From assembly GCF_003368325.1 (NCBI RefSeq), contig NZ_CP031466.1, forward strand, positions 2,046,001 to 2,110,000: a DNA stretch of 64,000 nucleotides, written 5' to 3'. Each line of letters starts with the position of its first letter. Within the stretch, counting starts at the first letter, position 1. The position numbers and the translations under genes were made by a program. Positions 9,428-17,363 of the stretch are shown here, in pieces. The DNA is from Paraburkholderia caffeinilytica (GTDB taxonomy: Bacteria; Pseudomonadota; Gammaproteobacteria; Burkholderiales; Burkholderiaceae). The notes under the pieces are model-generated. The model was not told the DNA's origin. It saw nothing but the letters and a program-made list of their open reading frames with translations, and did not search any database.

Positions 9428-9721
9428 TCAGTGCGCTGCCGCGCGTTCCTGCATGAATGCCGCGATCTGCGGCAACGTGATGTAGCCCGCTTTCTGCGTG
9501 TCGATTTCATCGAAATGTTTGGCGACCATCGGCATGCCCGCGGCGGCCTGTTCCCGGGTCAGCTTGCCGTCGTGCGTGGTGTTGGCATTCGCGAAGCGCG
9601 TTTGCAGCTGTTGCGCCATGCGTTCCATGCGCTGAGGATTGCCACCCTGCGGTGCGGCCGTTTGGGCAAACGTGACGGTGGATGCGCAGCACAGCAACAC
9701 AACGGCGAAAAACTTTTTCAT
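9428..9721 (-). CDS. Small periplasmic EF-hand-like protein
   Basis: 97 residues. The start MKKFFAVVLLCCAST at 9721 has a GGAG element 7 nt upstream and gives a normal signal peptide, probably cleaved after TFAQ. The mature part has two EF-hand-like helix-loop-helix units. The first loop reads ANTTHDGKLTREQ and the second DTQKAGYITLPQ. Both miss several acidic calcium ligands, so calcium binding is uncertain. It is transcribed toward the outer membrane factor gene 50 bp away and may be the first gene of the pump operon. A role in sensing or assembly is speculation. Confidence 0.8.
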   Translation of the reverse strand: MKKFFAVVLLCCASTVTFAQTAAPQGGNPQRMERMAQQLQTRFANANTTHDGKLTREQAAAGMPMVAKHFDEIDTQKAGYITLPQIAAFMQERAAAH

Positions 9722-10148
9722 GACTGACTCCTTCGATTGAGCCATCGTGCGTCGCCTGCCAACCGCCGCGATCCGTTCGATGACAGACCGGATTCTTGAG
9801 TAAGCGGCACCGGAAGGCAATTTGAGAATCATGTCGCCCTATGTCATGGCTTTTCGTAGCGTCGGCATGGCGAAGATGGACGCTGCCGCCGCAACACACC
9901 AGGCGCTCAGTACGCCTGCGCGCCTATGTCATTGCCCACTGTCGCGCGACATGAAATGAAATAAGTTCGCGCTGCCGTTTCCAGGTCGGTTTGCGTATCT
10001 TTCGTCTGCCGACGCCACATGTGCGACGTGTGCCACATGTGCCGCAAGCGCCTCAACGGTTCGGAAGCGCTCTCAAGCAATCCGAACCAGTCGCGCGGCT
10101 TCTTCACCGGAAGACGCGCCGCGCCGCTCAACGTCTCGGGAGTATCAA
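9722..10148. other. Divergent intergenic region with repeated CACATGTG
   Basis: 427 bp between the minus-strand pump operon and a plus-strand secreted-protein gene, so promoters for both are expected here. GCCACATGTG occurs twice, with the palindromic octamers at 10016-10023 and 10034-10041 spaced by 18 bp. This could be a regulator site. No gene recognised. Confidence 0.5.
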
Positions 10149-10487
10149 GTGAGTATTCGTCTCGTCTGCGCCTCTACCTTCACCGCCCTCGGTCTCGCCT
10201 GCTCGTCGACGGCGTTCGCCCGGGTAGTCGTTTACATGCCGGCCGCCGTGGTCTACGCGCCGCCGCCGCGCCCTGTCTATTACTACGCGCCGATCAAGCC
10301 GGTCTACGTGGTGGCGCCCCCGCCAGCACCGGTTCCCGTTGCCGTAGCGGTCGGCACGCCCGTACCGCTGCCGCCGAAACCCCTCACCCTGTACACGACG
10401 GTCGTGGTGCCCGCGCCGACCAGCTATGCGATCGTGCCCGCCCCTGCCGTCACCTACGCGCAACCTGTGATCGTGGCGCCGCGTTAA
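10149..10487 (+). CDS. Secreted Pro/Val/Tyr-rich low-complexity protein
   Basis: 112 residues from a GTG start with GGGAG six nt upstream. An N-terminal signal peptide (MSIRLVCASTFTALGLACSS, cleavage near AFA-R) is followed by a mature chain almost entirely of Pro, Val, Ala and Tyr (for example VYAPPPRPVYYYAPIKPVY). No catalytic or folded-domain signature is visible. Proline-rich exported proteins of this kind occur in Burkholderia relatives and may lie in the cell envelope, but I cannot name a function. The gene stands alone between a divergent region and a 570-bp gap. Confidence 0.7.
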   Translation: MSIRLVCASTFTALGLACSSTAFARVVVYMPAAVVYAPPPRPVYYYAPIKPVYVVAPPPAPVPVAVAVGTPVPLPPKPLTLYTTVVVPAPTSYAIVPAPAVTYAQPVIVAPR

Positions 10488-11060
10488 ATGTGCCGAATGC
10501 GAGTCCCGGCAAACCATCCCCGCGCTGTCAGCGTGTCCGTATCCGACGTATTGATTACAAAAATAGCTGTTGAATCAGCATAGGACATGCTGTCCGCAAG
10601 AATGCCTGGTGAATTCCCGTTGTCCTGACGAATGACCGGCGCGGCGCGCGAAAGCACTTTGCTTGCCTGCGCGGCGCGCTGGGTCGCGCCTTGAACCGGT
10701 ACGTCGGCGTACCGAATCCCAGGCGATCAGTCGCTTTCTGTTCTTCGGCACGATTCTTACTGGCAGAGACGCGAGACGGGCTCGCTTTTTTTTTCGTTCC
10801 GCGACGTATTCCACGGATTAAAACAGGCGGAAAACTCGTCTTCTCCAGAGACCCTCCCTGACTGTGCCGCGTCGATATATCAGACAAATATGCGGCACCT
10901 GAAAGCGTGTTGTTAGCCCAACACCGCGGACGGGAGGCACGGCGCTTGCTGGTTTGATCACCACCGTCAGGCGTATCCATTAGTTAGACGTATCTGTTCA
11001 ATTGACGGCATTCGCTTGCACCACTTCATCGCCCATCCATCTCTTCTTCAGGAACCTTCG
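10488..11060. other. 573-bp intergenic region, no gene recognised
   Basis: It holds the candidate terminator at 10771-10794 and a short 7-bp-arm hairpin at 10697-10714 (CGGTACG, loop TCGG, CGTACCG). Open frames on the minus strand are basic and look like chance frames. A leader for the following 81-residue ORF is likely at its 3' end. Confidence 0.5.
10771..10794 (+). terminator. Candidate intrinsic terminator
   Basis: GCGAG, loop ACGGG, CTCGC, then nine T. The stem is short but all G:C or A:T paired, and the T tract is strong. It is about 280 bp after the secreted Pro-rich gene. Confidence 0.5.
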
Positions 11061-11306
11061 ATGAGCTACCAGGATATCGACAAAGAGATTACCCATCTCG
11101 AACACGTGTTCAGGCTGATTTCCGCCAACGATCGCATTCCGCTGTCGTATTGGCGCGAACGGCTGAGCCGGTTTCCCAAAACATTGCTGATGCCGATACA
11201 GCGTGCACGCCTTGCGCGGCTGGAAGTCGCGCTGCGCTCACTCGAGCAGGCCGCGCGAAGGCTGGCGGCCGGGCCGACCCTGCGTCCGACGGGCACCCGA
11301 CGATGA
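11061..11306 (+). CDS. Hypothetical 81-residue helical protein
   Basis: The ATG at 11061 (MSYQDIDKEI) has AGGAA about 6 nt upstream, and the frame extends 45 bp further without a better start. The product is rich in Arg, Leu and Glu. It looks like helices at about residues 3-20 and 40-70 with a YWRERLSRFP motif between. The N-terminus is acidic and the C-terminus strongly basic. No signal peptide or membrane segment is seen. I do not recognise the family. It faces the convergent permease gene ending at 11442. Confidence 0.6.
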   Translation: MSYQDIDKEITHLEHVFRLISANDRIPLSYWRERLSRFPKTLLMPIQRARLARLEVALRSLEQAARRLAAGPTLRPTGTRR

Positions 11307-11441
11307 CGCAGGCAATGACGGGCAGCGCGCCGACGCGCCTGACCGTCATTGCACCGGAGATCGGCGGCAATCGCCGCATGGGTGCGAATAGCACGCGCCG
11401 GCGTCCAGGCGAGGCGGCCGCCGCATGCCGCGCTCGCCCCC

Positions 11442-12692
11442 TCAGGCAATCAGGATCCGCGCGGCCAGCGCGAGCGCGAGGGCCGGCAGCATCACGACAA
11501 TCCCGACCTTCAGGAACTTCATGAAGCTCACGTCCTCGCCTTCGCGGCGAATGGCGTTGAGCCAGAGGATCGTGGCGAGCGAGCCGGTGATCGACAGGTT
11601 CGGCCCCAGATCGACGCCGATCAGGAGCGCATCGATCACACGCTCCGGACTGTGCGCCTGCGTCACCGTCGAACTGGCGATCAGACCCGCCGGCAGGTTG
11701 TTCATCAGATTGCTGCCGATCGCAATGAGGCTGCCTGCCCAGCCGGCCGTCGTGCTTTCGCTGTGTTGCGTCGCGTCTTGCAGCAGATTGACGAGTGTTC
11801 TGATGACGCCCGTGTGATCGAGCATTTCGACCAGCACAAACAGGGCGGCGACCAGCGGCAGCACGCTCCACGATATGTCCTGGATCATCGGCAGCGGCGA
11901 TTTGCGCTCCTGGATCAGCACGACCGCGGCGGTTAGCGCACCGAGTATCGCGGTAGGCAGGCCAAGCGGAACATCGTAGGCGGACACGGTCAACAGCACG
12001 ACGGCCGTCACCGCGATGCCCGCCAGCGCAACGCGCCCGCTCGACGAGAGCTCGAGCGGCTCGAGATCGGCCTCGCAGGTGCCGGCGAGCGCTTCGCGCT
12101 GGGTCCAGCGCAACAGCACGTAGGTCGCAACGATCGACAGCAATGAAGGCAGCGTGAAGCGCATCAGCCAGGCGCCGAGCGCGGGCGTGTGATTGCCGTA
12201 CAGCACGATATTCGCCGGATTCGAGATCGGCAGCACGAAGCTCGCGGCATTCGCAATGAACGCGCAGATGAAGAGTAAGGGCAACGGATGCGTCTTCGCT
12301 TTTTTGGCGGCGGCAAAAACGGCCGGCGTGAGGACGACCGCGGTGGCGTCATTGGAAAGGAAGGCGGTGATGACCACGCCCACCAGGTACACCAGCAGAA
12401 AGAGCTTTCTCGGCGAGCCTTTGGCGTGATTGACCGCGAACACGGCGACCCAGTCGAACAGACCTTCGCGGCGCCCGACTTCCGATAGCAGCATCATGCC
12501 GAACAGGAAGAGGTAGACATCCGTGCCTTTGCCGATTGCCTCGAGTGCCAGATCGACGGGAAGCAGGCGCAGCGACACGAGCAATAACGCACCGGCGACG
12601 GCCCATACGGCCTCGGGCCATTTGAACGGCCGGGTGATGACGCCGGCCGTGGCGGCTAGGGCAATACCCCAAGATAGAAAAATGGAATGCAC
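11442..12692 (-). CDS. ArsB/NhaD-superfamily ion permease
   Basis: About 416 residues from a GTG at 12692 with AGGA 8 nt upstream. The open frame continues 20 codons further with no good start. Ten or more hydrophobic helices span the chain. Family motifs include FLFGMMLLSEVGRREGLFDW, AFLSNDATAVVLTPAV and SNPANIVLYG in the first half, and SNLMNNLPAGLI in the second. The two NP or NNLP re-entrant segments are characteristic of the ion transporter (IT) superfamily, which includes ArsB and SLC13-like carriers. Arsenite export is possible, but no arsR, arsC or arsA is nearby, so I leave the substrate open. Confidence 0.85.
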   Translation of the reverse strand: MHSIFLSWGIALAATAGVITRPFKWPEAVWAVAGALLLVSLRLLPVDLALEAIGKGTDVYLFLFGMMLLSEVGRREGLFDWVAVFAVNHAKGSPRKLFLLVYLVGVVITAFLSNDATAVVLTPAVFAAAKKAKTHPLPLLFICAFIANAASFVLPISNPANIVLYGNHTPALGAWLMRFTLPSLLSIVATYVLLRWTQREALAGTCEADLEPLELSSSGRVALAGIAVTAVVLLTVSAYDVPLGLPTAILGALTAAVVLIQERKSPLPMIQDISWSVLPLVAALFVLVEMLDHTGVIRTLVNLLQDATQHSESTTAGWAGSLIAIGSNLMNNLPAGLIASSTVTQAHSPERVIDALLIGVDLGPNLSITGSLATILWLNAIRREGEDVSFMKFLKVGIVVMLPALALALAARILIA

Positions 12693-12962
12693 CTGGTAAG
12701 TCCTGGATTCTGGTTGTGCGCGAGCGTGGTACGGATGCGCAGCATAACCCATGACCGGAATGCAGCGGAGACCGCACCCGGCAAGTTGTGTGCCACACCA
12801 TTCAGGCCGCCACGCGCCTTCATTTCATTCGCATTAGCGTCACCGCTAGAACAATCTGTTCTCTTCTGCCCGTCTATTCAGTTTTCATTGACATCCCTAC
12901 TATCCGCATTTACACGCGACATACCGCACGCGGCAAGCACCACGAATAGTGAGCATGAACCA

Positions 12963-13517
12963 ATGAATCCCCGTCCTTCAGATATCCAGCACTACAGCGG
13001 CCCAGCCGTCGCGCTGCACTGGCTAATCGCATTGCTGATCATCGGCGGTTTCTATATCGGCTGGATCATGACCGATATCCCCGGATTTACGCCCACCAAG
13101 CTGAAGTATTTCTCATGGCACAAATGGATCGGCGTGACGGTCTTCGTGCTGGCCGTGGCGCGCGTGCTGTGGCGCGCCACTCACCGCGCACCGACGCTCG
13201 ACAGCGCAACGCCCACATGGCAGAAGGCCGCCGCCCATCTCGTGCACGGCGTGCTCTACGTGCTGATGCTGGCGATTCCGCTGTCCGGCTACTTCTATAG
13301 CTCGGCCGCGGGCATTCAGGTGGTGTACCTCGGCATCGTGCCGCTGCCCACCTTCATCGGCCCGGACCAGGCGCTCAAGGCAAGCCTGCGCACGGTCCAC
13401 ATACTGCTCAACTACACGCTGCTGGCACTCGTCGTCATGCATGTACTCGCGGCGCTCAAGCATCAGTTTGTCGATCGCGACGGACTACTCGCGCGGATGA
13501 TTCCGTTCCTCAAATAA
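12963..13517 (+). CDS. Cytochrome b561, inner membrane
   Basis: 184 residues and four transmembrane helices (about 15-34, 50-70, 88-108 and 147-168). Candidate haem ligands are the His residues in VALHWLIALL, SWHKWIG, HLVHGVLYVL and VHILLNYTLLALVVMHVL. This fits the bacterial diheme b561 family that passes electrons between the quinone pool and periplasmic partners. It is followed by two YceI genes in the same direction, the same pairing as the yceJ-yceI operon of enterobacteria. The ribosome binding site at the chosen ATG is weak, but the family starts at this point. Confidence 0.92.
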   Translation: MNPRPSDIQHYSGPAVALHWLIALLIIGGFYIGWIMTDIPGFTPTKLKYFSWHKWIGVTVFVLAVARVLWRATHRAPTLDSATPTWQKAAAHLVHGVLYVLMLAIPLSGYFYSSAAGIQVVYLGIVPLPTFIGPDQALKASLRTVHILLNYTLLALVVMHVLAALKHQFVDRDGLLARMIPFLK

Positions 13518-13637
13518 CACAGGCGTAGCAGGCAAGCAGCCGAGGCGAGTAGCAGGCGATTGGCTACAGCCTGTTGGCAATCTAATTCCCAACGGTGCGC
13601 AATCCGCGCGCGTGGGTTCGATAGGATGCGTACCACT

Positions 13638-14201
13638 ATGAAATCAAACTTTTATCACTCCATTCTGGCCGGCGTCGCCGCCTTCTCATTGTTCGGCGCC
13701 GGCCTTGCGCACGCCGACGTCGACGCTGGCAAAAGTACCGTCATCGCCACGACGAAGCAGATGAACGTGCCGGTGGACGGCAAGTTCAAGAAGTTCTCGG
13801 CGCAGCTGAATTTCGATCCGGCCAAGCCGACCGCCGGCAGCGCCAACGTGTCGATCGACACCGGCAGCTACGACCTCGGTGCGGACGACTACAACAAGCA
13901 GGCCCAAGGCAAGGAATGGTTCGATAGCGCGACCTATCCGGCCGCGACCTTCGTCTCGAGCGCGATCGCGCCGGCCGGCGGCAATCAGTACAAGATCACC
14001 GGCAAGCTCACCATCAAAGGTAAATCGCAGACCGTCGTGGTGCCGGTCACCATCGGCAGCCAGGGCAACACGCAAACTTTCGACGGCGCATTGCCGATCA
14101 AACGTTCGCAGTTCGATGTCGGCACCGGCGAATGGAAAGACACGTCGGTGGTCGCCGATGAAGTCGTCATCAAATTTCACATCGTCGCTTCGAAGAAGTA
14201 A
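13638..14201 (+). CDS. YceI-family periplasmic lipid-binding protein (first copy)
   Basis: 187 residues from MKSNFYHSILAGV, with a signal peptide ending near GLAHA. The mature chain is the YceI lipocalin-like fold, with DAGKSTVIATTKQMNVPVDG at the start, FDPAKPTAGSANVSIDTGSYDLG, and a C-terminal GTGEWKDTSVVADEVVIKFHIVA. Family members with known structures bind isoprenoids such as polyprenyl quinones in the barrel. An ATG four codons upstream is possible. It is the middle gene of a b561-YceI-YceI set. It is more divergent in the first strands than the second copy. Confidence 0.9.
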   Translation: MKSNFYHSILAGVAAFSLFGAGLAHADVDAGKSTVIATTKQMNVPVDGKFKKFSAQLNFDPAKPTAGSANVSIDTGSYDLGADDYNKQAQGKEWFDSATYPAATFVSSAIAPAGGNQYKITGKLTIKGKSQTVVVPVTIGSQGNTQTFDGALPIKRSQFDVGTGEWKDTSVVADEVVIKFHIVASKK

Positions 14202-14249
14202 CGGAACACACTGAAGTATCACAACACTGTCTGAACCCTGGAGAACTCC

Positions 14250-14828
14250 TTGAAAAAACAACTTTTGCTCGCCGCCGGCGCACTCGCCGCAGCCATGTCG
14301 TTCAACGCAATGGCCATCGATACGTATCAGCTTGACCCGACGCACACCTACCCGAGCTTCGAGACCGACCACTTCGGCGGACTGTCGACATGGCGCGGCA
14401 AGTTCAACAAGAGCAGCGGCGCCGTGGTGCTGGACCGCGTGGCGAAGACCGGCACGGTGGACGTGACGATCGATATGAGCTCGGTGGATATCGGTAACGA
14501 CAAGCTCGACTCGGAACTGGTCACGGACAAGTTCTTCGACGCAACCAAGTACCCGACCGCGACCTACAAGGGCACGCAAGTCCGCTTCGACGGCGACAAG
14601 CCGGTGGAAGTGATCGGCACGCTGACCATGCATGGCGTGACCAAGCCGGTCAACCTGAAGATCGACTCGTTCAAGTGCTTCATGAACCCGATGCTCAAGC
14701 GCGAAGTGTGCGGCACCGAATCGACCGCGACGTTCAACCGCGACGATTTCGGCGTCGACTTCGGCAAGACCTACGGTTTCAAGATGCTGACCACGCTGCA
14801 TATTCAGGCTGAAGGCATCAAGCAGTAA
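14250..14828 (+). CDS. YceI-family periplasmic lipid-binding protein (second copy)
   Basis: 192 residues from a TTG start (TTG AAA AAA) with GGAG six nt upstream. This gives the signal peptide [20 protein letters not shown], cut near AMA. The mature part has the canonical YceI pattern: [60 protein letters not shown] and [13 protein letters not shown]. Two Cys residues ([12 protein letters not shown]) may form a disulfide. It lies 48 bp after the first YceI gene, so both are probably made from one transcript. Confidence 0.93.
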   Translation: MKKQLLLAAGALAAAMSFNAMAIDTYQLDPTHTYPSFETDHFGGLSTWRGKFNKSSGAVVLDRVAKTGTVDVTIDMSSVDIGNDKLDSELVTDKFFDATKYPTATYKGTQVRFDGDKPVEVIGTLTMHGVTKPVNLKIDSFKCFMNPMLKREVCGTESTATFNRDDFGVDFGKTYGFKMLTTLHIQAEGIKQ

Positions 14829-15263
14829 TAGCAAGCTCTCAGCAGCCTGCGTCAGGCGGTTGCGGCAACGCGTGGAGAACCCGCCACGTTGCCGCAGCCC
14901 GCGCCCGCTATCCGCACCAAGCCATGTCCCCACCCGGCCGCCCGCCGGAATACGGTGGTCATCCGCGCTTTCCGTCTCGCTCCCCGTCTGCTCGTTCAAC
15001 GTCGCCGTTGTGCTGACTGTCGATTCGTCCAGACAATACGCGCGATCCGTCGAATAGCCCTTCAAAAACACGACTCGTCTGATCAATAGGCCGCGTCTGG
15101 CTGCCTGTTTGCGGGAAGTGGCCGGTCAACTCCTCCGTTTCTCCGCGCGCCAAAACTTGAGCGCGAAGAGTCGCCATAACTGCCCGCTTTTCTCCGATTT
15201 GAACCGCAAGGTTAAACCGTAAAGTCGCCAGCACGGGAATGACTCTTTACTGGAGACAGTGCG
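14829..15263. other. 435-bp intergenic region
   Basis: Apart from the hairpin at its left end I see nothing definite. It should hold the promoter of the outer membrane protein gene that follows. Confidence 0.5.
14860..14895 (+). terminator. Candidate hairpin terminator after b561-YceI operon
   Basis: A TGCGGCAACG arm pairs with CGTTGCCGCA, extended by TGG/CCA after a 2-nt bulge, 30 bp after the second YceI stop. There is no T tract, so termination may be Rho-dependent or the hairpin may only protect the mRNA end. Confidence 0.4.
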
Positions 15264-15917
15264 GTGAATCAGGTGAAAAATGCGGCTCTGGTCGCGGCAG
15301 TGTCGATAGTGATCGCAGGATCGGTGCAGGCACAGGAAGTCTACGTACACGGCGGCACGCTCGGCGCGGGTGTCGGCGCGGCGCTGCCGTTGGCCTCGTG
15401 GGCCGGCGTGCACGCGGAATTCGAAGGGCTCGGCTTCTCGCATTCGGTCAACGTCAGCGGCAACGACTACGACGGCCATCTCAAGCTGCTGCAAGGCGGC
15501 CTGTATCTCGATCTGTTTCCGTTTTCCTCAAGCGGTTTTCGCGTGACGGCCGGCGCCCTGATCAACGACGACGAACTGACGGCCCACGCAGTGCCGAACG
15601 CGCAAGGCAACTACAAGATCGGCGACGACTTCGTGCCGGCCGTGGGCGCCGCGCCGTCCACCACCATCACACTGCCGCACGTCATGCCCTACCTCGGCAT
15701 CGGTTACGGCCACAAGCCGGTTTCGAAGGGTTTCGGCCTGACGTTCGATCTCGGCGTGGCCTACGGTCGCCCGCGCACGACGTACAACGTGCCGCAGATC
15801 TACGCGCAACTCACGACACAGGCGAACATCGACCAGGAAGAACAGAACATCAGCAACAAGGTCGAGCGCTACAAGCTGTATCCGGTCGTGCAGATCGGCG
15901 TGAGCTACCGTTTCTGA
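15264..15917 (+). CDS. Small outer membrane beta-barrel protein
   Basis: 217 residues from a GTG with GGAG eight nt upstream. The signal peptide is MNQVKNAALVAAVSIVIAGS with likely cleavage at VQA-QEVYV. The mature chain alternates polar and aromatic residues in strands (GLYLDLFPFSSSGFRVTAGAL, MPYLGIGYGHKP, GFGLTFDLGVAYGRP) and ends GVSYRF. A final Phe of this kind is the Bam recognition signature of outer membrane barrels. Length suits an 8-strand barrel. No specific ligand can be named. It stands alone, with dinB about 280 bp downstream. Confidence 0.8.
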   Translation: MNQVKNAALVAAVSIVIAGSVQAQEVYVHGGTLGAGVGAALPLASWAGVHAEFEGLGFSHSVNVSGNDYDGHLKLLQGGLYLDLFPFSSSGFRVTAGALINDDELTAHAVPNAQGNYKIGDDFVPAVGAAPSTTITLPHVMPYLGIGYGHKPVSKGFGLTFDLGVAYGRPRTTYNVPQIYAQLTTQANIDQEEQNISNKVERYKLYPVVQIGVSYRF

Positions 15918-16196
15918 GCGGGCGCTTTTCCGGATTCGTCTTTAACGTAACGGCAGAACGTAGTGCGCCTGCGCGACGCCGCCAGTTGCCGGGACGTATC
16001 GGAGATGACTGCCCGGTGCGATATCGCAGGCACCTCGCGCGGCGGAGCAAGGTAATATGACGGTTTGACGTCCGGCGAGCGGCATGCCCGTTGCTTGCAA
16101 GCGAACGCCCGGCGCAGCAAACCACAAGACAAGGCGACGGGCACGCGCATCGACTGTGATGCATGCCGCACGCACCGTCGCCCGTTTCCGCCATCC

Positions 16197-17363
16197 ATGA
16201 GTTCTGCAAGCCGCCGCATCGCGCACCTGGACATGGACGCGTTCTACGCGTCCGTCGAACTCTTGCGCTATCCCGAACTGCGCGGCAAGGCGGTGGTGAT
16301 CGGCGGCGGCCGCAATGGCGTGCCGCAAACGCTTGAAGACGGCAGCCGCCGCTTTGCGAAGCTGCGCGATTATGCGGGCCGCGGCGTGGTGACCACGTCC
16401 ACCTATGAAGCCCGCGCGCTCGGCGTGTTCTCCGCGATGGGCATGATGAAAGCCGCCGCGCTCGCACCGGAAGCGATTCTGCTGCCCACCGACTTCGAGT
16501 CGTACCGCCACTACTCGAGGCTGTTCAAAGCGGCGGTCGCCACCTTCACCGACCGGATCGAAGACCGCGGCATCGACGAAATCTATATCGACCTCACCGA
16601 TGTGCCGGGCGAGCCGCGCGAGATCGCCGCGCGCATCAAGCAGGCCGTCAATCAGGCAACCGGCCTCACCTGCTCCATTTGCGTGGCGCCGAACAAGCTG
16701 CTGGCGAAGATCGGTTCCGAACTCGACAAACCCGACGGCCTGACGATCCTCACGCCCGCGGATGTGCCGTTGCGCGTGTGGCCGTTGCCGGTGCGCAAGG
16801 TCAATGGAATCGGGCCGAAGGCCGCGGAAAAATTGACCGCGCTCGGCCTCGCCACGGTCGGCGATCTGGCGGCAGCGGACGCAGGTCTGCTGCAGGACCA
16901 CTTCGGGCGCAGCTATTCGGCGTGGCTCATGCAAGTCGCCCAAGGCTACGACGAGCGGCCGGTCGTGGTCGAATCGGAGCCCAAGTCGATGAGCCGCGAG
17001 ACGACCTTCGAACGCGATCTGCATCCCCGCCATGACCGCCCGGCCCTGTCCAGTTCGTTTACCGGCTTGTGCGTGCGGGTCGCCGAAGATCTGGTGAGGA
17101 AGGGCTATGTGGGCCGCACCGTGGGCATCAAGCTGCGCTACGACGATTTCCGCACCGTCACGCGCGATCTGACGCTCGACGAGCCGACCGCCGACGCCGC
17201 CGAGATCCGGCGCGCCGCAACCGAGTGTCTGAAACGGGTGGAACTGACCCGCAAGCTGCGGCTGCTAGGCGTGCGCGTGAGCGCATTGACGCCTGCCAAT
17301 GCGCTGCCGGTGAAGCAGCGCGTACCGGTTCAGGCCGACTTGCCTTTTACCGGCGACGATTAA
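16197..17363 (+). CDS. dinB: DNA polymerase IV (Y family)
   Basis: 388 residues from MSSASRRIAHLDMDAFYASVE. The motif HLDMDAFYASVELL carries the first catalytic Asp. The second catalytic motif is GIDEIYIDLTD, where most homologues have SIDEAYLD. VTTSTYEARALGV, a helix-hairpin-helix (VNGIGPKAAEKLTALGL) and the little-finger domain (SMSRETTFERDL) follow. The enzyme does translesion synthesis and is normally induced by DNA damage. I did not find a clear LexA box at its start. The last four bases overlap the stop codon of the convergent kinase gene. The C-terminus PVQADLPFTGDD includes a QADLPF clamp-binding-like motif. Confidence 0.95.
   Translation: MSSASRRIAHLDMDAFYASVELLRYPELRGKAVVIGGGRNGVPQTLEDGSRRFAKLRDYAGRGVVTTSTYEARALGVFSAMGMMKAAALAPEAILLPTDFESYRHYSRLFKAAVATFTDRIEDRGIDEIYIDLTDVPGEPREIAARIKQAVNQATGLTCSICVAPNKLLAKIGSELDKPDGLTILTPADVPLRVWPLPVRKVNGIGPKAAEKLTALGLATVGDLAAADAGLLQDHFGRSYSAWLMQVAQGYDERPVVVESEPKSMSRETTFERDLHPRHDRPALSSSFTGLCVRVAEDLVRKGYVGRTVGIKLRYDDFRTVTRDLTLDEPTADAAEIRRAATECLKRVELTRKLRLLGVRVSALTPANALPVKQRVPVQADLPFTGDD

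Noticed and set aside
11442..12692. Firm call of an arsenic resistance gene
   Set aside because: The superfamily match is clear, but no arsR, arsC or other ars gene is adjacent, so substrate is left open.
16065..16196. Upstream extension of dinB (44 codons)
   Set aside because: The family starts at the HLDMDAFYASVE region; the extension is Arg-rich and unlike any dinB N-terminus.
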